Origin: Amoebophrya sp. AT5.2
Taxonomy: Eukaryota; Sar; Dinophyceae; Syndiniales; Amoebophryaceae
DNA length: 25,709 nucleotides
Assembly (NCBI GenBank): GCA_005223375.1
Contig: RXOD01004227.1
Location: forward strand, 1 to 25,709
Direction: 5' to 3'
Position numbers and translations under genes: made by a program. A model generated the notes under the pieces. The model had not been told where the DNA came from. It made no database searches and was given only the letters and a program-made list of their open reading frames with translations. Positions 17,281 through 25,697 of the stretch are shown here, in pieces (positions within the stretch are counted from its first letter, which is position 1; every line of letters starts with the position of its first letter).

Positions 17281-19174
17281 TTATCTGTCGTCGGCATTTC
17301 CTCCGCCACTGCTCAGAAGCTGCTGCACCCTCTCAGCGAGGACAATTTGGCCGTTGCACAGCGAAGACAAGTAGCGACACATCAGCACATCCTGCGTCGC
17401 ACCCTCGATCAGGCCGTCCATCTTCTTCTCGTCTCCGACGACGTTGGCCTCCAGCGCGCGCATCAGGGCACGACCAACCTGGCAGTACGTGATGTGTGAC
17501 ATCGGGCGTTGATTCATTCAAGAATATCAAGTTGCGACAAGACGGCGACTATACACAATTTTTTAAAATGACGCGCGCGTTTTTTTCTCATTATTTCTTT
17601 TTTTATACCTCTGGATTGGCGTTCTTCTTTCCGTCCTGCACGTCGGCAATGTATTCCCGAGCAAGCGTGAAAAGGCTTCGGAGCTCCCCGAGCTGCCGGC
17701 TGAACGTGTCCGCGGAGGAGGCCTGATTTTAGCGTATGGAAGTACATGTATGATGAAACGAATAAAAGTGGGAGAAGCGACGTACCGCCGTAAGATTCTG
17801 TCGGAGCACGACGTTCTTGGAAAACCTCGTTACATACGGCACCCGCTGCCGCCGCCGGGCAGCAGTAAAACAAAGAATTTTGAATACTTAGAAGGTGCCG
17901 CGCAGGTTTTTATGTTCTTGATGCCATCAACATAAGCCCAGACCCCCCCCTATACTTTTATCGAATTAATTAATAGAAGAAATACCAGCTGGAACTCTCC
18001 GTTTGGTGCTTGCTTTGCCTGCGCGAGCCTCTGGATGATGGCCATTTCCGGCGTGGCCGGTTCGCAGTCGATGGTGGGCAGCTCGTAAAAGTGGAGCAGG
18101 TTCTTCTCGGTACCCGGGACCTCCGAAGAAGTGTACACCTTGATCTCCATCGGCATCGTCTGGTCGCGAATCGTGGTGTCAACCTGAACATGGGAAAATA
18201 TTGTTTTTTTTGCACGAAGTGGAGACAGACAGTATCTCTTCACGACAACAAAAAACGAGATCCATTTTTGCTCGTCCTCGTTCAGCTTCAACAGATTCGA
18301 TTGGATGAGGATGTTAAAGTCAACCTATGAATCAATATCAATAAATATATTAATGCCATGTTGATGCTGGTAGACGTCGTACCTGCAGGTAGATCGGATC
18401 CCTGAAATCCGCCGTTCGTGCGAACTTTGATTCTTTCGATCGGTAGAACCCGTGGATGGACTGCGTCGTGTCGTCAATGGCGTGCTCTTCGCCGACGGAA
18501 AACCAACCGACCACCTGCTCCTTCGGATGCACGTGCTGGCGCAGCTTCACGAACTTCGAGTGGTAGTTCTGGTCCATCAGCACACCTGTTGGAATCGTCA
18601 GGGTGAAAAAACCATTTTGTTATTTCTTTTATTACCTCTTGCTACCTCATATGAAAGAATGTGAATGATACATCCAGGTCCGGCCAAAAATATAATCTGC
18701 AACAGAACAGCACGACGATGTAGAAAAAGGCAGACCATCTTCATGGATTTTCACGCGAAAAAAATCCAGCCCGAACTTCGTACCTCGTTCCGAGATCTGG
18801 CTGTCCGAATGCACCACCTGGAACGCATCCACAATCTCCAATATGTTCCCCTCTCCAATCAACCCCATCAGTGTGCCTGGGGTGTTAATGTATGAGTATG
18901 AGGTTTCATCGGATGAGGACTTCAGATCGCGTGATCCAACACTTTTTTCACAAAGTAAAAGTTTTGCTTTTGACCAAAGAAACCAAACAGAGAATGATAC
19001 TTCATAAAAAGTAAAAGACATTATACCGATTGCTCTCGATTCCTTCTTTGGCTTTCTCGCGAATGCGTCCAGGATCGTGGTGAGTGCGAGTGGCTGTATT
19101 CTCACTTGCATGCTGCCCTTATTCGTGACGAAGTTTGCGCTCTTGCGCTCAGGATTGCTCTTCGGGACCCCCAT
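17281..19174 (-). CDS. EIF3F: Translation initiation factor eIF3 subunit f (MPN domain), seven exons, 337 aa
   Basis: Exons: 19174-19027, 18876-18784, 18585-18383, 18183-17986, 17845-17786, 17722-17609 and 17478-17281; every intron is GT-AG and all phases agree. The product follows eIF3f along its length: VRIQPLALTTILDAFARKPK and GTLMGLIGEGNILEIVDAFQ (MPN start), SKFVKLRQHVHPKEQVVGWF, DPIYLQVDTTIRDQTMPMEI, then the C-terminal helices FTLAREYIADVQDGKKNANP, VGRALMRALEANVVGDEKKM and DVLMCRYLSSLCNGQIVLAE. As in other eIF3f proteins the MPN domain lacks the JAMM metal site, so it is structural. eIF3 recruits the 40S subunit and mRNA. An acceptor CCTGCCCAG one base before the ATG suggests trans-splicing. 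Exon 5 (VPYVTRFSKNVVLRQNLTA) is the least conserved part. Human length is 357. Confidence 0.92.
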
Positions 19175-19192
19175 GCTGGGCAGGATACGGAT
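19175..19192 (-). promoter_or_regulatory. Probable spliced-leader acceptor of the eIF3f gene
   Basis: Reading on the minus strand, a pyrimidine-rich CCTATCCGTATCCTGCCCAG ends one base before the start ATG at 19174. No room remains for a cis-encoded 5' UTR, as expected for trans-spliced dinoflagellate mRNAs. Confidence 0.45.
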
Positions 19193-19737
19193 AGGCCGTT
19201 GTGACGATGGATGGCACGACTAGCTGTCTTGTAGTTTCGAAGCGTGTTTATATTATTTGTGATGCAGTACGTCCTGCTGACGGCGTTTAAGTATATTGAC
19301 TTCTGTGAAGATGTCGACTTGTTTTGTAGCCTGGTTTGCGACTGCGATGCAGTACTTCGAAAATTGAAGACATCCATCGCAAAAAAGCAGTCGTTGTAGA
19401 GACAAACAAGGATCGTCGTATTCAAGGGAAGGGATCGACACGAATCTGAGATCGGGAGGGATCTTTGAAAACCGTCACGGTGGACACGACGGATCAAATG
19501 CATGCGCGGTTTCTGATATTTTTTCGAGATCGGTTTCTTAATCAAGCCTGTTGTTCGAGGACGACTTCATGTTTATTTTCAGCCTGCAGCTCAACTTCTA
19601 GATCAAGATCTGGTATTGACGATGACGTGGTCCGTACCTTGAGAAGTATGCGGATTGTTCTCTGAAATACGGCCACTGCGACGGACTTCGGACAGTAACT
19701 AAGCACGGAAATATAAAGTCCTCGAGGCAAAGCCTCA
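19193..19737. other. Intergenic region with possible unassigned exon
   Basis: No complete gene. A minus frame at 19542-19740 reads LPRGLYISVLSYCPKSVAVA and ends with acidic LDLEVELQAENKHEVVLEQQ; it has protein-like composition but no ATG or firm acceptor. A GAGGCAAAGCCTC hairpin lies at about 19726-19738. Confidence 0.3.
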
Positions 19738-19958
19738 CTACAACAGGCTCAGCACAATGCAAATGCCGAACATGATGATCATCAGCTCTAGAAGCTTCTC
19801 CGTGAAACAATCGAAAAGTACGTATCTTCTTGCGTGACAGCTACGCGATTTGATTTCGATTGTTTTTGCGCGACGTTGTTCGTCAAATTGATTCCATTGT
19901 AACGCAAAAATTTCCTTGCGTATAAAAGCAATGGGTCTCACAGGTACACATACAACAT
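19738..19958 (-). CDS. Possible 35-residue membrane micropeptide, two exons
   Basis: Exon 1 (19958-19942) is ATG TTG TAT GTG TAC CT before donor GTGAGA; exon 2 (19828-19738) starts after CACGCAAG in matching phase (2+1). The product would be MLYVYLRYVLFDCFTEKLLE followed by LMIIMFGICIVLSLL, a single hydrophobic segment with a short charged middle. Size resembles tiny membrane subunits such as Ost4, but there is no sequence match I can name. The acceptor lacks a good pyrimidine tract, so it is only a candidate. It starts about 75 bases after the capping-protein stop. Confidence 0.25.
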
Positions 19959-19984
19959 CCCTCAGCTCCTACTCTTACTTTTAG

Positions 19985-20071
19985 CCTGGACGACGTGAAG
20001 CACGCGACGGTGAGCTCCTTTTTGTGAAAAATCACAGAAAGAAGTTCACCGTCGCGTGTTTCACGTCCAGG
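19985..20071. repeat. Inverted duplication spanning the 3' end of the capping-protein gene
   Basis: Left core GACGTGAAGCACGCGACGGT plus GA (19992-20013) and right core 20046-20067 are reverse complements with one mismatch in 22. Outside the core, CCTGGAC and GTCCAGG continue the stem after a 3-base bulge. The right arm lies inside the last codons of the gene (LDVKHATVNF); the left arm is downstream of the stop. The loop of about 32 bases holds a smaller TGTGAAAAATCACA hairpin. Confidence 0.85.
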
Positions 20072-21895
20072 CCCAGCTTTCCGCGGGCGCCGGTCCAGTC
20101 GAACGGTTGCTTGTGGTAGCCTCCCGCGCTCGTCCGGAGCAGTTCGCGGCTGTAGTGCTGGCTCTGCTGCTGCCGCCCGAGGAAGGAGTTCTGAAAAACT
20201 TCGTCCCGCGCGCTCCGGAACTGCTGCCGCACGAAGGCCGCGATTTGCCGCACCACCCCCGCCGTGTCGTGCATCTGCGTTATGTGCACGGAGCTCGGGA
20301 ACTCCCGCACGTAGCGCGCAGTGTTGTCTTCTTCCTCGTTGCACCCTGTCGCCGGATTGCTCGCGTAGTTGTTCATCGTCGAGCCGTTCGAGGAGGAAGC
20401 TGCGCTAGACACCCCCTGACAGTGGAAGGAGTCGGCGAAAACGCTGCCCTGCAGAACCGCGTCGTTCCCCTGGTTCACGATGAAGTCCGCGACGAAGCGC
20501 GAACGCCACGAGACGGAGTGCGTGTTGTGCAGGTGGTGCCCGGCGGGCTTCTGCTTGTTGGCGGGGTACCCGTGGAGGGAGGAAACCGCGGTCAGCCGCA
20601 GCGCTTGCACGCCGATGTTCTTCGCGTACGCGCGGTGGTAGTGGAAGGCGCTGCTGGAAGCGCTGCCCTTCACGAAAGTCCCGCCGCCGGACTCGTCCTC
20701 GTCTTCGTCCACCGGTTTGTGGAAGCCGAACACCTCGTCGAGCGCCGCCTGGAGTCCGGTCTGAAACCGCAGCGCCGGGCTCATCTTCGCCAGCAGCTTG
20801 TTGTCCAGAATGAGCGCCGGGTAGTTGAGCAGACACCGCACCGGGACGTCGGAATGGGTGCCCCCGTCCGACGTCGAGGCGTACGGCAGCAGCAACGGAA
20901 CGGACTCGGAGATGACGACGGTCTTCGCTGCCCGGGACGCGGCTTGGAGGGGCCCTTGTTCTGCGGCTGGACGACCCCGCTCCTTCTCGTCCTGCTCCAG
21001 GTCGTAGTTCTGGTTCGCGCTGCTCGCGGCCGCATCATGTGCCTTCAACCCCGGGATGAGACCGCCGGGCGGGGGCGGGCTGCTACTCCGCGCGCCCGAG
21101 GCCCTCGCGAGCAGCCCGCTCGCGGTGCTGGGGCGGGCGCGCACATGCGTGTGGCTGTGGTGGTCCGTGGCGTCCCGGTTGCCGGCGTCGCCCACGCGGC
21201 GCCACACGTCTTTCACGGGTTGGTGCGGGATCAGAATGTCGCCCGCGTCCTCCACCACTGGGGAAAGTACTTCCGGGCTGCTCGCGTACGCCGTCGACCG
21301 CTTACTGCCCTTAGCGCTGCGCACGGGGGAACGACCGCGATCAGCGGTGGAACCAGGATCTTCATCTTCCTGTTCCTCGTCGTCGACAGATTCGTCGGCG
21401 TCGGCCGCCACCCCCGCGATCGGTAGCGCATCCCGCTCGGCGAGCACCATTTCCTCGCTCTGTTCGTTCGAGTACACGTGGCTGACCCCGTAGCGGTCGT
21501 CCAGCCGGAAAAAGACGCGCGCGATCGGGCAGTAGTACATCTCGCGGCGCTCGCTCCAGGCCTCCTTGCACACGACGAACGCGGAGGAGGTCGCTGTGCT
21601 CAGGTTGCCCTTTTGGGCTTCGTGGTCGAACTCCACAATCAGCATGTGGTGCTCGGCGTGCCGCTTCAGAAGAATCCGCTTCTGTTCGGCGGTGTCGCCG
21701 GTTTCGCCAGACAGTCGGGCGAGCAGCCCGGGAATCTGCGCGGGGGGACACTCGGTGGCCCATCGCTCAAGCTGGTTCTTCGTGGCCGCCGAGAGCTTGG
21801 CCTTAGTTAAAGGTAAGCCACAGCCGTTTTGATATCTGTTTCCCTTTTCTATCCCGGGCCTTAGTATACTTGCGCAAGCAATTCGCGAAGGCCAT
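20032..21895 (-). CDS. CAPZA: F-actin capping protein alpha subunit (CapZ alpha), about 600 aa with long insertions
   Basis: Exon 2 (21801-20032) opens with the family's N-terminal block: LERWATECPPAQIPGLLARL, aligning with the aakFithaPPGEfnevf..Dvr region of CapZ alpha, then HHMLIVEFDHEAQKG. The C-terminal 158 residues hold WRSRFVADFIV (family WRSeW.f), a VLQGSVFADSFHCQGVS strand pair, the helix DTAGVVRQIAAFVRQQFRSA and the QPFDWTGARGKLG end (family tkiDWnkilsykig). CapZ alpha, with beta, caps actin barbed ends. Usual length is about 286; here Ser/Gly/Asp-rich insertions in the middle double it. A short exon 1 from ATG GCC TTC GCG (21895) reaches the frame only through an intron with non-GT-AG borders inside a 9-base direct repeat; an alternative with canonical borders lacks a visible ATG. 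The long plus ORF at 20056-21426 is its antisense shadow. Confidence 0.75.
21799..21865. repeat. 9-base direct repeats bordering the first capping-protein intron
   Basis: On the minus strand ACTAAGGCC occurs at 21865-21857 and again at 21807-21799, 58 bases apart. Removing one copy and the sequence between joins ATG GCC TTC ... ACT AAG to GCC AAG CTC in the correct frame. Confidence 0.65.
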
Positions 21896-21909
21896 TGCTT
21901 CTGATAGAT

Positions 21910-22694
21910 CTATCCGTCGCCGGCTACATCGCAAGTGACGGCATCCCAGAAATTCCTACGCGCACGCCAAAGTCCGGAGGCCCTAAAGTTCTCCGCCGGG
22001 TTCCGAAGTGGGCGCACTCGTAAACAGTTGGCAACGAGCGAAGGAACAATCGAAGGCGGGCGCGGCTTTATTATATTGCGCGCCGAATATTATAGGCGCA
22101 GCCCTATTACAGTGGTTTGGAATAATTTCACTAGTAATTTTCGAGTTTAATTTTTCCCGAAAATTTTTTTTTATTAGAAGTCAGGCCACAAGTCAAATTA
22201 TGAGTCAAATTATCCGGATTCTCAATGGCAATCCGGATAATTCAACTCGGAAATTACTAGTGAAATTATTTGATCACAAAAGCAGTACTGATTTTTGTGT
22301 AATAATCCAGCGGAAATACTAATTCATTATTATGCGGCGCCATAATAATAATGGATAATAATTTATTATTATGCCATTAATAATTATTATTCCACGATAA
22401 TAATTATTCTTAGGCCGTTAGTATTATTATCAGCCGCAGTAGTTTATTACTTCCATACTCCAACTGCGCCCGCGCAGCCATGTGGATCAAGTACCGCGGT
22501 CCGTCTTGATTCCGTGCCTGCGCGCGCCGCACTTCCGCAAGCGATTGACCTAACGCATTCGCTGGCCTGTGCTGCTAGTACAATAAGACCCGGGATATTT
22601 TTGGGAAACACTTGGAAACGCAGCTGAAACTTACCCTTAACTTAGAGCTGCGCTTCTTGGAAGGAGGCTTGGCTACTGCAGAGGCGGGCTGCAT
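21910..22694 (-). CDS. Three-exon hypothetical protein, 95 aa
   Basis: A strong acceptor CTCTTTTTCAG stands one base before ATG CAG CCC (22694). Exon 1 (22694-22635) encodes MQPASAVAKPPSKKRSSKLR and ends at donor GTAAGT; exon 2 (22571-22451) follows TACTAGCAG and encodes NALGQSLAEVRRAQARNQDG and RYLIHMAARAQLEYG, ending at GTAATA; exon 3 (22016-21910) follows GTTTACGAG and encodes MRPLRNPAENFRASGLWRAR and NFWDAVTCDVAGDG. Phases fit throughout (0; 1+2). The basic, Trp-containing, helical product matches no family I recognise; a small mitochondrial or ribosome-associated protein is one possibility. Its stop is only 14 bases before the capping-protein ATG. Intron 2 (434 bases) is far longer than its neighbours and is filled with palindromes. 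Confidence 0.5.
22017..22450. repeat. AT-rich array of nested palindromes forming an intron
   Basis: Several inverted repeats lie in a row: 27-base arms at 22121-22147 and 22244-22270 (one mismatch); inside them a perfect 13-base hairpin at 22208-22220/22230-22242 with a 9-base loop; CACAAAA/TTTTGTG near 22275-22299; ATTATTATG-CGGCGC-CATAATAAT at 22326-22349; ATAATAAT/ATTATTAT near 22356-22371; and AATAATTATTAT/ATAATAATTATT near 22380-22408. Composition is sharply more AT-rich than the flanking exons. No transposase frame is present. A composite of fold-back (MITE-like) elements or an RNA-structured intron are the likely explanations. Confidence 0.8.
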
Positions 22695-22712
22695 CCTGAA
22701 AAAGAGTAGCAC
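22695..22712 (-). promoter_or_regulatory. Probable spliced-leader acceptor of the 95-residue gene
   Basis: On the minus strand GTGCTACTCTTTTTCAG ends one base before the ATG at 22694, a textbook pyrimidine tract and AG with no space for a cis 5' UTR. Confidence 0.45.
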
Positions 22713-22748
22713 CTCCAAACAAAAAGTAGGTTCTCGCTCTACCTACTG

Positions 22749-23000
22749 CTACAGTCCACATGGATCTGATTGCCGTCTCCGCGCACTGTAGACACACACA
22801 TGGACATGCAAGCATGTATCACCATCCTGATGATCGCCGAAACCAAGTAGCAACACGTCCATGTATCTATACGTGTCGTGCTCGTGAAGAGGTGCGCCAT
22901 GTAGCATTCGCGTACAGGAGGTCACCAGCGTCGACCCGAGGAGGAGCAGCGCGACCACACGAATTGCGAAGTGACCGCAGCAAGAAAATGATCGCAGCAT
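22749..23000 (-). CDS. Possible small secreted protein with signal peptide, 83 aa
   Basis: From ATG CTG CGA TCA at 23000 the frame reads MLRSFSCCGHFAIR then the hydrophobic core VVALLLLGSTLVTSC, an arrangement typical of a signal peptide. The remainder is His-, Asp- and Cys-containing (APLHEHDTYRYMDV) and ends RRRQSDPCGL before TAG. No domain is recognised and no exon border is needed. It lies in the array direction between the coiled-coil gene and the 95-residue gene. A competing frame (22922-23368) overlaps it, so the call is tentative. Confidence 0.3.
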   Translation of the reverse strand: MLRSFSCCGHFAIRVVALLLLGSTLVTSCTRMLHGAPLHEHDTYRYMDVLLLGFGDHQDGDTCLHVHVCVYSARRRQSDPCGL

Positions 23001-23315
23001 CGATATCGAGAACACGAGAAAAAGAAAACGGACCTAGCCGATGCAACCAATGACAGAACTGACTCGCAGCTTTGCCTTGTTTGGTGGATTTGGAAATCGT
23101 CCACGACGAGGACCACGGAGAGGTGAACGTCCACGCCGCCCTCGCCTAACCTTCTTACTGTAGAGTGTAGGTTGTTGCCAACATGCCAATCGTCAGATTT
23201 TTTCCCGCAACAAGTCAGTGCAAGTCGAAGTTGGTGCACCTGCATCTCGCCATTTGTTTGAAATGCGATTTCGCGCACATTTTTATCTTCGCCATGGACA
23301 GCACGACTACTCGTC

Positions 23316-24254
23316 CTATCCCGTCGAGGTCCAGGGGTTGCTGCCGCCGCCTCGGCCGCCGTACACATCCGCGGTGGCTGGTCGCGTCGCCATCCCGTCG
23401 CACTTAAGCTGGCGGAGCTCGCGCAGTAGCTTGGCGTTTTCCCGCTGCAGTCCCTCTGCGTTCAACGGCGTCTGTGCCCGCAGCTTCGTCAGCTCTTGAA
23501 ACATACTGCGGGGGAGAAATGTTGGTTTATTTCACTTGAGACTTATGAGGTGAAATATACAATTTTCTGAACAAGAACGACGTCAACGTTTTGATTCAGA
23601 TTCAGATTTTTGTTTCTGGTCCTGATCATACAGTTGTTGATGGTGCCAGGATGCCACGGGGAGGTAACAAACAGGAAACGTCAACAGCAACACAGTGACC
23701 ATCGGACGAGTCGCGGACCTGGTCTTTTCCTTCTGCAGCGAGCGGATCAGCATGTCCTTCTTTCCGACTGCCGTCGCGAGTGCTCTCGCTTCTGTCTCCA
23801 GCGAGTAGATCTTCGCCTTGTCTTCTTTTTTGTCCTCCGCCAAGGTCCCGAGTTTGTGTTCTGCGATCTTCAGTTTTCTGCCCAGCGTGTCCCGTGCCTC
23901 CTTCAGCACGCTCAGCTTCGTGTTGCCCAGGTCCTTCTTTGTCCGCAGCCACGCGTTTTCCCGCTCGAGGTCCTCCATCCGCATCGACCGACGGTCGTAC
24001 GCGAGGAGCAATTCCGCCAGTTCCCCCCGCAGCTTCCCCACGATCTGCTTCACCTGTTTCGCGTCGTCCGCCGCGGTCTCGGCCGCGTGCCGCCACTGGT
24101 TGCGCTCCATTACGATCTTGTCCTCGTTGCGCTGCACGCCTGCGAGCGCGTCCTGCGTGTGCGCGAGCTCCTCCTCCACATGCTGCAGCTCCTTCTGCAA
24201 AGTGGCATTCTGAAGCTCCAGCTCGCGCCACTTACCACCGAGAAAAACCGACAT
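23316..24254 (-). CDS. Coiled-coil protein, two exons, 241 aa
   Basis: Exon 1 (24254-23719) starts ATG TCG GTT TTT and is almost wholly coiled coil: ELELQNATLQKELQHVEEEL, then GKLRGELAELLLAYDRRSMR and DLERENAWLRTKKDLG, to SLQKEKT. It ends at donor GTCCGC. The acceptor TTTCTCCCCCGCAG opens exon 2 (23505-23316) in phase (2+1): MFQELTKLRAQTP, then GLQRENAKLLRELRQLKCDG and a Gly-rich tail ending GGSNPWTSTG. Long parallel coiled coils of this kind are common in flagellar, basal-body or cytoskeletal scaffold proteins; no specific family can be assigned. The ORF as read past 23719 into AGG TCC GCG is intron. Confidence 0.65.
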
Positions 24255-24485
24255 TTTTCGATTTCGTCCTTAGTGATGTTTGTTGCTTCTCGTCGATACT
24301 TGGAGGTGGAGAGAAGCTCCTGGCAGTAATATAGGTTCGCTCAAGTTGTACGTCGTTGATGTACTAGGCAGTGCTTGATCTTGTTCTCATGATCGTCGGC
24401 ACCCACTGATGGTCGGGCAGCTTCAGAGTCGTTATTTCTAACTGTAAAATCCTAATCCGTTTTATTAGGCGCAAACCAAACGCAA

Positions 24486-24707
24486 TCATGCACGTCCACC
24501 ACCACCTCCACGTGCAAGCAAATATAGTGCAGCTTTGCAGCGTTCTTTGAGGTTGAGGCTCGGGAGAAGCTGCGACTTCTTTGCACGAATTTTTCTCTCG
24601 TACGACTCAAGCTCAACACCCAGCACATCCTTAGATACAATCCTGATCGATGTCGAGCCGGAGGGTCGTGGCGGTGGGCCAACCCGGACAGCTACAACAT
24701 ACTTAGA
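24486..24707 (-). CDS. Terminal exon of an unassigned gene (74 codons)
   Basis: The acceptor TTCTTCCTATCAG opens a phase-0 frame at 24707: SKYVVAVRVGPPPRPSGSTS, then DVLGVELESYERKIRAKKSQ and NLKERCKAALYLLARGG, ending at TGA. It contains no Met, so at least one upstream exon is required. Donor-like GTGAGC about 130 bases upstream could supply it, but no ATG-bearing exon was found between this exon and the gene ending at 24906. The basic helical sequence is protein-like; the family is not recognised. Confidence 0.4.
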   Translation of the reverse strand, partial: SKYVVAVRVGPPPRPSGSTSIRIVSKDVLGVELESYERKIRAKKSQLLPSLNLKERCKAALYLLARGGGGGRA

Positions 24708-24905
24708 CTGATAGGAAGAACACAAAGCACAACGACGGGGAGGACGGGCACCCGATTCAATCTAATCAAGTTCAAGCCTCCTCTGAATGAAATGCGTGCG
24801 CGTCATCGTAATGGCTGCAAAACGAAAATATGCACGCTCACATCTTTCTTTTTCTGACTTGTGGTGGATATGGATAATCGCGATATAATAAATCTCGGCT
24901 TACTG

Positions 24906-25697
24906 TTATTTTGAGAAGTGTCCTTTCTTCTGTTGCACGATTCCCTGCGGGATGATGATTCTGTCGTCCCGCACCTGCATGATTGTGCCGCCCAGCGTGC
25001 CGATCGCCGCTCCAGTCGTGCCGCCGCTGCTGATTCCGCCTGGCGTGACCACCCCGCCCATGGCGCCGGCCGGAAAGAAGCGTGGCGTGTGCTGGCCGGA
25101 CAGAAACGTCGCGGTGGAGCTGGCGCCAGAAGTCTGCGCGCTCCGGAAGTCGAAAGAGTGCACTGAAACCGACGGCGGCACGCTGGACTTCAGCACCGGG
25201 TGGGCGAATACCATCTGGTGCTGAAATTCATGGTTAGTACTATGTGGAACTATGTTTGTCGTGGTGCCCCCATGTGCTGCAGGCGGTCCCCCTGACGTAG
25301 GAACCCCGTGAGGTCCGCCCTGATGCTGTGCTCCAGCTCCAGGGGGGGAAGATGACGATGAGGTCGCGTTCGACGGTAGGGTAAGCGGGAGCGCGCCCAA
25401 AGTGGCGGCGGAGAGCAGGTTTCTCACTGTCGCGCCGCCGGTGGAGGACGATGAACTACTGCCCCCGGCGGAAGGAGGCGCTCCACCTCCAGTCGCCTTG
25501 CTGTTCAGACTCAGGGTTCCGATCGGCATTACGTTGTTCCCACCACCTTGTTGTCCGTGATGTGATCCACCTCCTCCGTCTGGAGCTGTCGGAGCTGCTC
25601 CAGCACCCCCACCCGTGCCCGTCACCGAGGAGCCGCCGCTATTTGACGCGTTCAAGTTGTCTTCGGCATCCACTTCTGCCACCGGCGAAATCGCCAT
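24906..25697 (-). CDS. G/S/T/A-rich hypothetical protein, 263 aa, possibly continuing beyond the window
   Basis: Starts ATG GCG ATT TCG at 25697, twelve bases from the window edge, so an upstream exon or start cannot be excluded. Most of the protein is low complexity (Gly, Ser, Thr, Ala, Pro), with a slightly more ordered stretch (STNHEFQHQMVFAHPVLKSS) and a structured-looking C terminus (GGTIMQVRDDRIIIPQGIVQ then QKKGHFSK). No domain is recognised. The homopolymer-rich coding sequence resembles the inserted segments of the other large proteins here. Confidence 0.5.
   Translation of the reverse strand: MAISPVAEVDAEDNLNASNSGGSSVTGTGGGAGAAPTAPDGGGGSHHGQQGGGNNVMPIGTLSLNSKATGGGAPPSAGGSSSSSSTGGATVRNLLSAATLGALPLTLPSNATSSSSSPPGAGAQHQGGPHGVPTSGGPPAAHGGTTTNIVPHSTNHEFQHQMVFAHPVLKSSVPPSVSVHSFDFRSAQTSGASSTATFLSGQHTPRFFPAGAMGGVVTPGGISSGGTTGAAIGTLGGTIMQVRDDRIIIPQGIVQQKKGHFSK

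Noticed and set aside
17058..17309. Minus ORF 83 codons downstream of the eIF3f stop
   Set aside because: Overlaps the last eIF3f exon in another frame and has no independent start signal.
18184..18382. Extra exon in eIF3f intron 3 (frame reading VDFNILIQSNLLKLNEDEQK after a TAG acceptor)
   Set aside because: Open and in frame, but eIF3f continues directly from DPIYLQ to VDTTIRDQ; the intron has a normal size, so this is probably chance readthrough.
20056..21426. 456-codon plus-strand ORF
   Set aside because: Antisense of the CapZ alpha exon; Arg/Val/His-rich composition typical of a GC-rich shadow frame, no motif.
22008..22322. 104-codon plus ORF
   Set aside because: Runs through the palindromic intron and overlaps exon 3 of the 95-residue gene in antisense; composition follows the repeats.
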